Positions 54,465 to 63,505 of a stretch of 64,000 bases of DNA are shown piece by piece (the first letter of the stretch is position 1; each line of letters starts with the position of its first letter). The stretch is taken from the NCBI RefSeq assembly GCF_002563715.1, contig NZ_PDJJ01000001.1, positions 2,294,001-2,358,000 on the forward strand, in the 5' to 3' direction. Under the pieces are notes generated by a model. It saw nothing but the letters and a program-made list of their open reading frames with translations. It was not told the DNA's origin and searched no databases. Source of the DNA: Isoptericola jiangsuensis. GTDB taxonomy: Bacteria > Actinomycetota > Actinomycetes > Actinomycetales > Cellulomonadaceae. Position numbers and translations under genes: made by a program.

Positions 54465-55654
54465 CACTCCTCCTCGGTGCCGGCGTGGACGTCCTGGCCG
54501 GCGTCGAGGAGGAACGCGTGCTCGGGCCGCCACGAGACGTCGACCGCCGTGCCGGGCGCGATGACGCCGCGCCGGCCGGTGTTCTGCTCGAACACGAGCA
54601 TCTCCTGGCCCCACGGCATGCGGACCACGTACTGCATGGAGACGCCGATGAAGCTCGAGTCGACGACGACACCGCCGGTGAGGTGGTTGCCGGGTGCGTC
54701 GATCGGCTCACCCTGGGGTGCGACGAGCACCTTCTCGGGGCGGATCCCGACCCAGCCCGCCGTGCCGGGCGTCCGGTCGGTGTGGGCACGGTCCGCCGGG
54801 ATCGATACGACGGTGCCCTGCGCGTCGACGCGCACGACGTCGCCGTCGACGCCGAGCACCTGCCCGCCGATGAGGTTGGACTGCCCGAGGAAGTTCGCGA
54901 CGAACGTGGTGCGCGGGTTGTCGTAGAGCTCGGCGGGGCCGCCCATCTGCTCGATGACGCCGTGGTTCATCACCGCGATGGTGTCGGCCATCGTCATGGC
55001 CTCCTCCTGGTCGTGCGTGACGTGCACGAACGTCAGGCCGACCTCGGTCTGGATGCGCTTGAGCTCGAGCTGCATCGCGCGGCGCAGCTTGAGGTCGAGG
55101 GCGCCCAGCGGCTCGTCGAGCAGCAGCACCTCGGGGCGGTTGATGAGCGCGCGGGCCAGCGCCACGCGCTGCTGCTGCCCGCCGGAGAGCTGGGCGGGTC
55201 GCTTGCTCGCCTGGGCGGTCAGCTCGGTGAGCTCCAGCATGTCCTTGACCGGCCCGGAGACCTTCTTGATGCCGCGTCGGCGTAGGCCGAACGCGACGTT
55301 CTCCGCGATGGTCAGGTGCGGGAACAGCGCGTAGCTCTGGAACACGGTGTTTACGGGCCGGCGGTACGGCTTGGCACGGGTGATCTCCTCGTCGCCGAGC
55401 GAGATGGAACCCGACGACGCGGTCTCCAGCCCGGCGACCATCCGCAGGGTCGTCGTCTTCCCGCAGCCCGAGGGTCCGAGCAGGGCGAAGAAGCTGCCCT
55501 GGGGCACGTGCAGGTCGAGCGACCGCACGGCGACGAAGCCGTTCGGGTACTCCTTGCGCAGGCCCGTCAGACGCAGGTCCCGGCCGGCGGGCGCGGGTGC
55601 GCCGTCGGCCTGGTCCCCGGACCGCGGTGCCGCGAGGTCAGCCACCTGAGACAT
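54464..55654 (-). CDS. potA: Spermidine/putrescine ABC transporter ATPase PotA
   Basis: 396-residue ATPase. Walker A GPSGCGKTT (~60-68), Q-loop FQSYALFPHLT, signature LSGGQQQR, Walker B VLLLDEPLGALD and the H-loop VTHDQEEA are all intact. A C-terminal TOBE domain (~270-396; WVGIRPEKVLVAP) is present, as usual for polyamine importers. The start lies inside the end of potD (17-base overlap), so translation of the two is tied. It drives uptake with PotB, PotC and PotD. Confidence 0.95.
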   Translation of the reverse strand: MSQVADLAAPRSGDQADGAPAPAGRDLRLTGLRKEYPNGFVAVRSLDLHVPQGSFFALLGPSGCGKTTTLRMVAGLETASSGSISLGDEEITRAKPYRRPVNTVFQSYALFPHLTIAENVAFGLRRRGIKKVSGPVKDMLELTELTAQASKRPAQLSGGQQQRVALARALINRPEVLLLDEPLGALDLKLRRAMQLELKRIQTEVGLTFVHVTHDQEEAMTMADTIAVMNHGVIEQMGGPAELYDNPRTTFVANFLGQSNLIGGQVLGVDGDVVRVDAQGTVVSIPADRAHTDRTPGTAGWVGIRPEKVLVAPQGEPIDAPGNHLTGGVVVDSSFIGVSMQYVVRMPWGQEMLVFEQNTGRRGVIAPGTAVDVSWRPEHAFLLDAGQDVHAGTEEE

Positions 55655-56807
55655 CGGCGTAATCTCCTTCGTACTGCCGGATCTGGAACTCCTGGAGCGC
55701 CATGAACTGGTGCGTGGCGCGCAGGTAGTCGTCGGTCGGGAAGATCAGGGGGTTGTCGACCAGGGAGCCGTCGATCTTCTCCATCTCGCGCTGGGCACCC
55801 TCGACGGGGCACACGTACCAGACGTACGCGGCGAGCCGCGCCGCCACCGCGGGGTCGTAGTAGTGGTCGATCCACTTCTGGGCGTTGGCCTGGTGGGTCG
55901 CGAGGTTCGGGACGAGCATGTTGTCCGACCAGATCATCATCCCCTCGTCGGGCCGGACGAAGACGATGTTCTCGTCCTCGGCCGCGGCCACGTCGCCCGA
56001 CCACGCGGTGCAGGCGACGATGTTCCCGGCGGCGAGGTCGTTGATGTACTCGTTGCCGGTGAAGGAGCGGATCTGGCCCCGCCCGCGCGCCTCGCGGATC
56101 TTGTCGATCGCGGCGTCCCAGTCGCCGTCGGTGAAGCGCGAGGGGTCCTTGCCGTCGGACAGCAGCGCGAGGCCCATCGTGTCGCGCATCTCGGTGAGCA
56201 GCGAGACGCGGCCGCGCAGGTCCGGGCGGGTGAGGAGCTCGTCGAACGTGCGGACCTCCTTGACCTTCGCCTTGTTGTAGGCGATGCCGGTGAACCCGGA
56301 CTGCCACGGGGCGGAGTAGTCGCGCCCGGGGTCCCAGTCCGCGCCCCGCAGGGAGGACAGGAGGTTCCGGTCCAGGTTCGGCACGGCCGCCTTGTCGAGC
56401 TTCTGGATCCAGCCCATCTGGATCATGCGCGCCGCCAGCCAGTCGGTGAGCACGAACATGTCGCGCCCCGTCGACTGGCAGGTCCCGAGCTGGTTGACGA
56501 CCTTGGCGAAGAACTCGGCGTTGTCGTTGACGTCCGCGACGTAGGACACGTCGATGCCGTAGCGCTCCGAGAACAGGGTCATCGAGGACTTGACGTCCCC
56601 GTCGTCCTCGTCGATGTACTCCGGCCAGTTCGAGATGACGAACCGGGGGTCGGAGCCCGAGACGTCGGGCGCGAAGCATGCCGCCGGGTCCTGCTTCCGG
56701 TCGGGGGTCGAGAAGCGCGGCAGCACCGCGAGGCTCGCCAGGGTGAACGCGCCGACGCCCGCCCCCTTCAGCAGCGTGCGGCGACTCATGAGGCCTCCAT
56801 CGGCCAC
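55638..56807 (-). CDS. potD: Polyamine-binding protein PotD
   Basis: 389 residues, extracellular solute-binding protein. The N-terminus has a twin-arginine-type signal, SRRTLLKGAGVGAFTLASLAVL; a Cys at PAACFAPD could be incidental. The mature part has FVISNWPEYIDED (typical of PotD/PotF), WLAARMIQMGWIQKLD and the polyamine-site aromatic residues in APWQSGFTGIAYN and ACTAWSGDVAAA. GTG 56807 follows AAGGAGGT by five bases; an ATG at 56789 is also preceded by GGAGG and cannot be excluded. First gene of the potD-A-B-C operon, divergent from the Lrp-type regulator. Confidence 0.92.
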   Translation of the reverse strand: MADGGLMSRRTLLKGAGVGAFTLASLAVLPRFSTPDRKQDPAACFAPDVSGSDPRFVISNWPEYIDEDDGDVKSSMTLFSERYGIDVSYVADVNDNAEFFAKVVNQLGTCQSTGRDMFVLTDWLAARMIQMGWIQKLDKAAVPNLDRNLLSSLRGADWDPGRDYSAPWQSGFTGIAYNKAKVKEVRTFDELLTRPDLRGRVSLLTEMRDTMGLALLSDGKDPSRFTDGDWDAAIDKIREARGRGQIRSFTGNEYINDLAAGNIVACTAWSGDVAAAEDENIVFVRPDEGMMIWSDNMLVPNLATHQANAQKWIDHYYDPAVAARLAAYVWYVCPVEGAQREMEKIDGSLVDNPLIFPTDDYLRATHQFMALQEFQIRQYEGDYADVSGG

Positions 56808-56906
56808 GAGGCACCTCCTTCCTGCCCGGGCCGGTCGGCCGGGCGCTCGGATCCTGACATGTTGCGCGCATCACAACAAGGGATTCCGTGGACTAGAAAC
56901 ACTCCT

Positions 56907-56947
56907 GCAACGAACTCCGTCATTTCGTCACGCTTCGGCAACGAAAA
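56907..56947. promoter_or_regulatory. Candidate Lrp-type binding region between potD and the regulator
   Basis: GCAACGAA occurs at 56907-56914 and again at 56938-56945, 31 bases (about three helical turns) apart. Within it TTTCGT (56923-56928) and ACGAAA (56941-56946) form an inverted repeat with 12 bases between. Phased sites of this kind suit an Lrp/AsnC octamer. Confidence 0.5.
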
Positions 56948-56973
56948 CCATCGTCAGGTCGCGACGGTCGCCG

Positions 56974-57002
56974 TTGACGAGTCAGAACGCGGCGGCCACA
57001 CT
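56974..57002 (+). promoter_or_regulatory. Promoter of the Lrp/AsnC regulator
   Basis: TTGACG (56974-56979), 17-base spacer, CACACT (56997-57002), then six bases to the ATG. Spacing is canonical for the housekeeping sigma factor and the transcript would begin at or next to the start codon. Confidence 0.65.
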
Positions 57003-57008
57003 GTGGCC

Positions 57009-57479
57009 ATGCCTCGCGACCACAAGCCGTCCGGCCCGCTCGACGACGTGTCGAAGGCGATCATCGAGCAGCTCCAGCAGGACGGACGGCGCTCGTACGC
57101 CGCGATCGGCAAGGTCGTGGGCCTGTCCGAGGCCGCCGTGCGGCAGCGGGTCCAGCGCCTCACCGAGTCCGGCGCCATGCAGATCGTCGCCGTGACCGAC
57201 CCCGTCGAGATGGGCTTCGCCCGCCAGGCCATGGTCGGCGTCCGCGTCGTCGGCTCCATCGACCCCGTCGCCGACGAGCTCGCCGCGATCCCCGAGGTCG
57301 ACTACGTCGTCGTCACCGCCGGCTCCTACGACATCCTCGCCGAGGTCGTCTGCGAGAGCGACAGCCAGCTCCTCGAGCTCGTCAACGAGAAGCTGCGCAC
57401 CATCGACGGCGTGGTCGCGACCGAGATCTTCGTCTACCTGCGCCTGCAGAAGCAGACGTACTCGTGGGGCGTGCGCTGA
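57009..57479 (+). CDS. Lrp/AsnC family transcriptional regulator
   Basis: 156 residues. Winged helix-turn-helix at ~10-60 (DDVSKAIIEQLQQDGRRSYAAIGKVV, then LSEAAVRQRVQRLTESG) and a C-terminal RAM ligand-binding domain (VGVRVVGSIDPVADELAAI, VVTAGSYDILAEVVCES). It probably senses an amino acid or amine and controls the polyamine genes on both sides. The ATG at 57009 sits six bases after the -10 box. A GTG at 57003 is in frame but would lie within the promoter spacing. Confidence 0.93.
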   Translation: MPRDHKPSGPLDDVSKAIIEQLQQDGRRSYAAIGKVVGLSEAAVRQRVQRLTESGAMQIVAVTDPVEMGFARQAMVGVRVVGSIDPVADELAAIPEVDYVVVTAGSYDILAEVVCESDSQLLELVNEKLRTIDGVVATEIFVYLRLQKQTYSWGVR

Positions 57480-57506
57480 GCCCGTCGGCCGGCACGGGCC
57501 GGCCCG

Positions 57507-58937
57507 TCACGCCGACCCCAGGTTCGTCATGACGTGCTTGACCCGGGTGTAGTCCTCCAGGCCGTACATCGACAGGTCCTTGCCGTACCCGGAGTGCTTG
57601 AAGCCGCCGTGCGGCATCTCCGAGACGTACGGGATGTGGGTGTTGATCCACACCACCCCGAAGTCGAGGTCCCGGGACAGCCGCATCGCCGTGCCGTGGT
57701 CGCGCGTCCAGACGCTGGAGGCGAGCCCGTAGCGGACGTCGTTCGCCATCGTCCGCGCCTGCGCCTCGTCGGCGAACGTCTGCACCGTGATGACGGGGCC
57801 GAAGATCTCCTCCTGGACCTGCGGGTCGTCCTGGCGCAGCCCCGACAGCACCGTCGGCTCGTAGAAGAAGCCCCGCTCCCCCACCCGGCGGCCACCCGTC
57901 TCCACCCGGGCGTGGGCCGGCAGCGAGTCGACCGCCGCAGCCACGCGCTCCAGCTGCGCCGCGCTGTTCAGCGCCCCGTACGCGGCCTCGGCGTCGTCCG
58001 GCCCGCCGACGCGGGTCGCCCGCGCCTCGGCCACCAGCGCCGCCAGGAACTCGTCCGCCACCCCCTCCTGGACCAGCACGCGCGTCGCGGCCGTGCAGTC
58101 CTGCCCGGCGTTGAAGAACCCGCCGGTGGCGATACCCGCCGCGGCCTCGGCGACGTCCGCGTCGTCGAACACGAGGACGGGCGCCTTGCCGCCCAGCTCC
58201 AGGTGCACGCGCTTGAGGTCCGCCGCCGCCGACCGCGCGACGTCCATGCCCGCCCCCACGGACCCGGTGATCGCGACCATCTGCGGCGTGCGGTGCGCCA
58301 CCAGCGCGCGCCCGGTGTCCCGGTCGCCGCACACGACGTTCAGCACCCCGGGCGGCAGGAACTCCTGCGCCAGCTCGGCCAGCATCGTGGAGGTCGCCGG
58401 GGTCGTGTCCGACGGCTTGAGGACGACCGTGTTCCCGGCCGCGAGCGCCGGGGCGATCTTCCACACCATCATCGGCAGCGGGTAGTTCCAGGGGGTGACC
58501 TGCCCGACGACGCCGATGGGCTCGCGCCGCACGAACGAGGTGTGGTCGGCCAGGTACTCCCCGGCGGACGTCCCGCCCAGGACGCGGCAGGCGCCCGCGA
58601 AGTAGCGGAAGTGGTCGATCGTCAGCGGCATCTCCTCGGCGGCCGTGACGTGCCTCGGCTTGCCGGTGTCGCGGCACTCGGCGGCGACGAACTCGTCGAC
58701 GCGCGCCTCCAGGGCGTCGGCGATGCGCAGCAGCGCGAGACCGCGCTCGGCCGGGGTCGTGCGGCCCCAGGTCTCGAACGCCCGCGCGGCCGCGGCGTAG
58801 GCGGCGTCGAGGTCGTCGGCCCCGGACAGCGGCGCGGTCGCGTAGACCTCGCCGGTGGCCGGGTCGACGACGTCGTAGGTCGCGCTTGAGGCGGCGTCGA
58901 GGGACCGGCCGTCGATGACGTTCTGGAATCTCACCAT
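57507..58937 (-). CDS. Aminoaldehyde dehydrogenase (gamma-aminobutyraldehyde type)
   Basis: 476-residue NAD-dependent aldehyde dehydrogenase. GQVTPWNYPLPMMVWKIAPALAAGN (oxyanion Asn and NAD loop), LELGGKAPVLVFDDAD (general-base Glu), FFNAGQDCTAATRVLVQ (catalytic Cys) and EEIFGPVITV are all present. It most resembles PatD/PuuC-type enzymes that oxidise 4-aminobutanal to GABA. The ATG at 58937 is chosen over an in-frame upstream start because MVRFQNVIDG is the family start and TACGTT lies seven bases before it. It follows the Lrp gene convergently. Confidence 0.92.
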   Translation of the reverse strand: MVRFQNVIDGRSLDAASSATYDVVDPATGEVYATAPLSGADDLDAAYAAAARAFETWGRTTPAERGLALLRIADALEARVDEFVAAECRDTGKPRHVTAAEEMPLTIDHFRYFAGACRVLGGTSAGEYLADHTSFVRREPIGVVGQVTPWNYPLPMMVWKIAPALAAGNTVVLKPSDTTPATSTMLAELAQEFLPPGVLNVVCGDRDTGRALVAHRTPQMVAITGSVGAGMDVARSAAADLKRVHLELGGKAPVLVFDDADVAEAAAGIATGGFFNAGQDCTAATRVLVQEGVADEFLAALVAEARATRVGGPDDAEAAYGALNSAAQLERVAAAVDSLPAHARVETGGRRVGERGFFYEPTVLSGLRQDDPQVQEEIFGPVITVQTFADEAQARTMANDVRYGLASSVWTRDHGTAMRLSRDLDFGVVWINTHIPYVSEMPHGGFKHSGYGKDLSMYGLEDYTRVKHVMTNLGSA

Positions 58938-58944
58938 GGCTCCC

Positions 58945-58966
58945 AACGTAGGGGGACGAAGTTTCG
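58945..58966 (-). promoter_or_regulatory. Aldehyde dehydrogenase promoter with CGAA-GT-TTCG repeat
   Basis: On the minus strand TACGTT (complement at 58945-58950) lies seven bases before the ATG. CGAA-GT-TTCG (58957-58966) is a small inverted repeat in the spacer, sharing GACGAA/TTTCG words with the other two polyamine-region sites. Confidence 0.4.
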
Positions 58967-58998
58967 GGAAGTCGCGCGGCGACGGGTGCGCGGGCGGG

Positions 58999-60423
58999 TC
59001 AGGAGTCGAAGCCGAGCCCCACCGCGTCCAGGACACGCAGGTAGGCGTTGCGGTGCCCGCCGCGGTGGTCGGCCCGGTCGAGCGACCACCGGGCGAGGTT
59101 CACGCCGACGCTGACGAACGGCTCGGGCGGGAAGGGCAGCGGCCTGCGCCGCACCATCTCCAGCTCCGTCCGCTCGGTGCGCTCGCCCGCCAGGAGGTCG
59201 AGCAGCACCTCGGCGGCGAACCGGGTCGCGGCGACGCCGAGGCCGGTGAAGCCCGCCGCGTAGGCCACCCGGTCGCGGCGGGCGAGCCCGTAGAACGCCG
59301 TGAACTGGGTGGAGGTGTCGATGGCGCCCGACCAGCGGTGCGTGAACGTCACGTCCTCCAGCGCCGGGAAGGTCGCCAGCAGGTGGGAGGCGAGCCGCTC
59401 GAAGGTCGCGGGACGCTCCTCGTAGGCGGCGCGGACCGTGCGCCCGGAGTGGTAGATCGCGTCGTAGCCGCCCCACAGGATGCGCCCGTCCGCGGTGAGT
59501 CGGGAGTAGTGGAACTGGTTGGCCTGGTCGGTGAGCCCCTCGCGGCCCTCCCATCCGATCTCCCGGCGCTGGGCCGGCGTCAGCGGCTCGGTGACGAGCA
59601 CGTAGTCGTACACGGGGATCGTCATGAGGCGGGCGCGGCGCAGCACCGACGGGAAGACGTTGGTCGCGAGCGCCACCTGCTCCGCCGTCACCCGCGCGTC
59701 GGCCGTGCGCACGACGACCCCGCCGTCGACGTCGTCGAGGCCCGTGACCGGGGAGTGCTCGAAGATCTCGACGCCGAGCTCCGTGGCCGCCCGGGCGAGC
59801 TCGCGCACCAGCAGCAGCGGCTGCACCAGCGCGACGGCGTCGGCGTCGAACCGCCCGCCGAGGAACAGCGGGCTGTCGATCCGGGCCCGCGTCGCGGCGG
59901 CGTCGAGCCGGTCGTCGCCGAGCCAGTCGACCTCGTGCGGCTCCACGGCCACGGTGAGCCCACCCGTGGCCTCCCACTGGCAGTCCAGCCCGAGCTCGGC
60001 GACGTCCCGGGCGAACCCCTCCTGGTTGACCGTGGCGAGGCGTTCGAGCTCGGCGTACTCGTCGGGCCAGCGCGCCCTACCGTTCGCCTCCCCGTGGGTC
60101 AGCGACGCCTCGCAGAACCCGCCGTTGCGCCCCGACGCCGCCCAGCCCACCGTCTGCGCCTCGAGCAGCACGACCCGGCGTCCGGGGTCGCGCCGCTTGG
60201 CCTGCACCGCGGTCCACAGCCCGAGGTAGCCGCCGCCGACGACGACCAGGTCGGCCGAGGTGTCGGCCGTCAGCCGGTCGTAGGTGGCCGTGACGCCGGC
60301 GGCGTCCGCCTCGTCGCTCCAGTAGACGCGGTGCTCGGACGGTGCCAGGGCGCGCGCCACGAGCCGCGGGTCGGGTGCGTTCCGCTCGTACGCCGTCGGG
60401 GCGGGGCGGGGTGCGGGGCTCAC
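58999..60423 (-). CDS. PuuB-like FAD-dependent amine oxidase
   Basis: 474-residue DAO-family flavoprotein. The dinucleotide loop is LVVVGGGYLGLWTAVQAKRR, followed by GWAASGRNGGFCEASL and the C-terminal FAD segment YAAGFTGLGVAATRFAAEVLLDLL. Closest in kind to gamma-glutamylputrescine oxidase PuuB, which oxidises an amine to an aldehyde with H2O2 release. GGAG lies six bases before GTG 60423. It is the last gene of the mmsA-aminotransferase-oxidase run; the aldehyde made could be the substrate of the adjacent dehydrogenase. No gamma-glutamylputrescine synthetase is in view. Confidence 0.88.
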   Translation of the reverse strand: MSPAPRPAPTAYERNAPDPRLVARALAPSEHRVYWSDEADAAGVTATYDRLTADTSADLVVVGGGYLGLWTAVQAKRRDPGRRVVLLEAQTVGWAASGRNGGFCEASLTHGEANGRARWPDEYAELERLATVNQEGFARDVAELGLDCQWEATGGLTVAVEPHEVDWLGDDRLDAAATRARIDSPLFLGGRFDADAVALVQPLLLVRELARAATELGVEIFEHSPVTGLDDVDGGVVVRTADARVTAEQVALATNVFPSVLRRARLMTIPVYDYVLVTEPLTPAQRREIGWEGREGLTDQANQFHYSRLTADGRILWGGYDAIYHSGRTVRAAYEERPATFERLASHLLATFPALEDVTFTHRWSGAIDTSTQFTAFYGLARRDRVAYAAGFTGLGVAATRFAAEVLLDLLAGERTERTELEMVRRRPLPFPPEPFVSVGVNLARWSLDRADHRGGHRNAYLRVLDAVGLGFDS

Positions 60424-60458
60424 GGGGTTCTCCGGGGTCTCGGCGGTCGGGGTCGGGA

Positions 60459-61874
60459 TCAGGCGGCCGCGTGCGCGGCCGTGAGGGCCTCGTCGAGGAT
60501 CCGCAGTCCCGCGCGGGCCTCGTCGGGGGTGGTGGTCAGCGGCGGCACGACGTGGATGCGGTGGTCGGTGGTGAACGGCAGCAGGCCGCGCTCCTTGCAG
60601 CCGCCGAGGACGGCCGCCATCTCGGGGCTGGACCCGCCGGCGGGGGCCAGCGGTTCCTTGGTGGCGCGGTCGCGGACGAGCTCGACGGCCCAGAACGCGC
60701 CGGTCCCGCGGACCTCCCCCACCCACGGGTGGCGCTCGGCCAGGGCGCGCAGCCCGGGCCCGAGGACGTCGTCGCCGAGCGCGGCGGCCCGCCCCACGAC
60801 GTCGTCGTCCTCCATCGTCCGGATGGTCGCGACGGCGGCGGCGCACGCCAGCGGGTGGCCGGAGTAGGTCAGCCCGCCGGGGTACCGGTCATGCGCGAAC
60901 GTCGCGAAGATCGCGTCGCTGATCGCGACGCCGCCCAGCGGGACGTACCCGGAGTTGACGCCCTTGGCGAAGGTCAGCAGGTCGGGCACGACCCCGGCCC
61001 CGCCGGACGCGTGGTCGACGCCGAACCAGCGGCCCGACCGGCCGAACCCGCTCATCACCTCGTCGGCGATCATGACGATGCCGTACCGGTCGCAGATCTC
61101 GCGGACGCCGGCCAGGTAGTCGCGCGGCGGCACCATGACGCCCGCCGTGCCGGGGATCCCCTCCAGGACGACGGCCGCGATCGTGCCCGGGCCCTCGAAC
61201 GCGACGACCTGCTCCAGGTGCTCCAGCGCGCGCTGGCACTCCTCGGCCTCCGTGGTGGCGTGGAACGGCGACCGGTAAAGGAACGGACCGAAGAAGTGCA
61301 CGACGCCCGCGGAGGCGTGGTCGCTCGGCCACCGGCGCGGGTCGCCCGTGACGTTGACCGCCAGGTGGGTGCCGCCGTGGTACGACCGGTACGTCGACAG
61401 GACCTTGTGCCGCCCGGTGTGCAGGCGCGCCATGCGGATCGCGTGCTCGTTGGCGTCCGCGCCGCCGTTGGTGAAGAACACGTGGTCCAGGTCGCCGGGC
61501 GTGTGCGACGCGACGAGCCGGGCCGCCTCCGAGCGGGTGCCGTTGGCGAACGCCGGCGCGACCGTGCACAGGCGCGCGGCCTGCTCCTGGATCGCCGCGA
61601 CCACCCGGGGGTGCTGGTGCCCGAGGTTGGTGAACACGAGCTGCGAGCTGAAGTCCAGGTACTCGCGCCCCTGCCCGTCCCAGACCCGCGAACCCTCGGC
61701 GCGCGTGATGACCATCGGGTCGAGGGCCGCCTGCGCGGACCACGAGTGGAAGACGTGCGCGCGGTCGAGCGCGTGGGCGCGCTCCGGGTCCAGGGTGGTC
61801 GCGAGGTCGTCGTGCATGCTCTCCTCGATCCGGTCGGCGGGTGCGGTGGCGGTGGTCGTGGCGGCGTCAGTCAT
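60459..61874 (-). CDS. Class III aminotransferase (beta-alanine/omega-amino-acid type)
   Basis: 471-residue PLP enzyme. VFFTNGGADANEHAIRMAR, SYHGGTHLAVNVTG, VMIADEVMSGFGRSG and the lysine motif LTFAKGVNSGYVPLGG are intact. It resembles beta-alanine- or taurine-pyruvate aminotransferases. It overlaps the end of the mmsA-type gene by eight bases, so the two proteins are made together: the aminotransferase could produce malonate semialdehyde and MmsA oxidise it to acetyl-CoA. Substrate assignment is inference. Confidence 0.9.
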   Translation of the reverse strand: MTDAATTTATAPADRIEESMHDDLATTLDPERAHALDRAHVFHSWSAQAALDPMVITRAEGSRVWDGQGREYLDFSSQLVFTNLGHQHPRVVAAIQEQAARLCTVAPAFANGTRSEAARLVASHTPGDLDHVFFTNGGADANEHAIRMARLHTGRHKVLSTYRSYHGGTHLAVNVTGDPRRWPSDHASAGVVHFFGPFLYRSPFHATTEAEECQRALEHLEQVVAFEGPGTIAAVVLEGIPGTAGVMVPPRDYLAGVREICDRYGIVMIADEVMSGFGRSGRWFGVDHASGGAGVVPDLLTFAKGVNSGYVPLGGVAISDAIFATFAHDRYPGGLTYSGHPLACAAAVATIRTMEDDDVVGRAAALGDDVLGPGLRALAERHPWVGEVRGTGAFWAVELVRDRATKEPLAPAGGSSPEMAAVLGGCKERGLLPFTTDHRIHVVPPLTTTPDEARAGLRILDEALTAAHAAA

Positions 61875-63399
61875 TGCGGGGGAACCCCAGGTCGAGGCCG
61901 CCGGCGGGCCGGTTGGCCGGGTCGATCCAGCGGGTCGTGACGACCTTGCCGCGGGTGAAGAAGTGGACGCCCTCGACGCCGTGGGCGTGGGTGTCGCCGA
62001 ACAGCGACCGCTTCCAGCCGCCGAACGAGTAGTAGGCGACCGGCACGGGGACGGGCACGTTGACGCCGATCATGCCGACCTCGACGTCCTCCTCGAACCG
62101 GCGGGCCGCGCCGCCGTCGTTCGTGAACACCGCGGTGCCGTTGCCGTAGGCGTTGCCGTTGACGAGCGCGATCGCCTCCTCGTACGAGGACACCCGCACC
62201 ACGCTCAGCACCGGGCCGAAGATCTCCTCGGTGTAGACCGACATGTCCGGGGTGACGCCGTCGAACAGGGTCGGGCCGAGCCAGAAGCCGTCCTCGGCGC
62301 CCCGGGCCGCGGTGGTCCGGCCGTCGACGACGAGCTTGGCGCCCTCACGCTCGCCCGCCTCCACGAAGGACGCGACACGGTCACGGTGCGCGCGCGTCAC
62401 GAGCGGGCCCATGTCGACCTCGCGGCCGTCGCCGGTGGCCGCCCGGCCGCCGTCCCCGATCGCCAGGGTGCGGGTGCGGTCGGCGATGCGCGCCACGAGG
62501 TCGTCGGCGACGGGGTCGACGGCCACCACGACGCTGATCGCCATGCAGCGCTCGCCGGCGCTGCCGTACCCCGCGCTGACCGCGGCGTCCGCGGCGAGGT
62601 CGAGGTCGGCGTCGGGCAGCACCACCATGTGGTTCTTCGCGCCGCCGAGCGCCTGGACGCGCTTGCCGTGCCGGCTCGCGGTCTCGTAGACGTACTCCGC
62701 GACGGGGGTCGACCCGACGAAGCTGATCGCCCCGACCTCGGGGCTGGTGAGCAGCGCGTCCACGGCGACCTTGTCGCCCTGGAGCACGTTGAACACGCCG
62801 TCCGGCAGACCGGCCTCCTGCCAGAGGCGGGCGAGCCAGATCGCGGCGCTCGGGTCCTTCTCGCTCGGCTTGAGCACGACGGCGTTGCCCGCGGCGATCG
62901 CGATCGGGAAGAACCACATCGGCACCATCGCCGGGAAGTTGAACGGGCTGATGATGCCGACCACCCCGACGGGGGCGCGCCGGGAGTGGACGTCGACCCC
63001 GGTCGAGGCGCCCGCCGTCGCGCCGCCCTTGAGCAGGTGCGAGATGCCGCAGGCGAACTCCACGACCTCCTGGCCGCGGGCGACCTCGCCCAGGGCGTCG
63101 GAGTGCACCTTGCCGTGCTCGGCGGTGATGATCGCCGCCAGCTCGTCGCGGCGGGCGTTGAGCAGCTCGCGGAACGCGAAGACCACCTGGGTGCGGCGCG
63201 CCAGGGACGTGCGGGCCCACGCCGGGGCGGCCGCCGCCGCGGCGGCGATGACGTGCCGGGCGTCGCGCTCGTCGGCGAGCGCCACGCGGCCGGTCACGCG
63301 GCCGGTGGCGGGGTTGGTGACGTCGGCCCAGCTCCCGGAGGCACCCGGGTGCTCCGCGCCGTCCGACCAGTGCTGGATCGTCGAGATCGTCGAGGTCAT
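61867..63399 (-). CDS. mmsA: CoA-acylating methylmalonate/malonate-semialdehyde dehydrogenase
   Basis: 510 residues. This is the CoA-dependent branch of the aldehyde dehydrogenase family: GIISPFNFPAMVPMWFFPIAIA, ALGGAKNHMVVLPDADLD (the Glu of ordinary ALDHs is replaced, as in MmsA) and GYGSAGERCMAISV (catalytic Cys). Products would be acetyl-CoA or propionyl-CoA plus CO2 and NADH. ATG 63399 has no ribosome site; a CAGACT box lies seven bases upstream. An in-frame extension to 63441 is unlikely. It is divergent from a PucR regulator. Confidence 0.93.
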   Translation of the reverse strand: MTSTISTIQHWSDGAEHPGASGSWADVTNPATGRVTGRVALADERDARHVIAAAAAAAPAWARTSLARRTQVVFAFRELLNARRDELAAIITAEHGKVHSDALGEVARGQEVVEFACGISHLLKGGATAGASTGVDVHSRRAPVGVVGIISPFNFPAMVPMWFFPIAIAAGNAVVLKPSEKDPSAAIWLARLWQEAGLPDGVFNVLQGDKVAVDALLTSPEVGAISFVGSTPVAEYVYETASRHGKRVQALGGAKNHMVVLPDADLDLAADAAVSAGYGSAGERCMAISVVVAVDPVADDLVARIADRTRTLAIGDGGRAATGDGREVDMGPLVTRAHRDRVASFVEAGEREGAKLVVDGRTTAARGAEDGFWLGPTLFDGVTPDMSVYTEEIFGPVLSVVRVSSYEEAIALVNGNAYGNGTAVFTNDGGAARRFEEDVEVGMIGVNVPVPVPVAYYSFGGWKRSLFGDTHAHGVEGVHFFTRGKVVTTRWIDPANRPAGGLDLGFPRND

Positions 63400-63435
63400 G
63401 GCGAGGAGTCTGCCCCGCTGTGACGTGGACGACAC

Positions 63436-63448
63436 CGACAACCTGTCG
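63436..63448. promoter_or_regulatory. Small inverted repeat between mmsA and pucR-type genes
   Basis: CGACA-ACC-TGTCG lies in the 106-base divergent gap, 37 bases before the mmsA start. It is a possible operator for the divergent PucR-type regulator, but is short. Confidence 0.3.
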
Positions 63449-63505
63449 ATGATCCCGCTCCCGTCCCGTCAGAGTGTCACCGCGGCAGGCGGCACAATGG
63501 CACCC

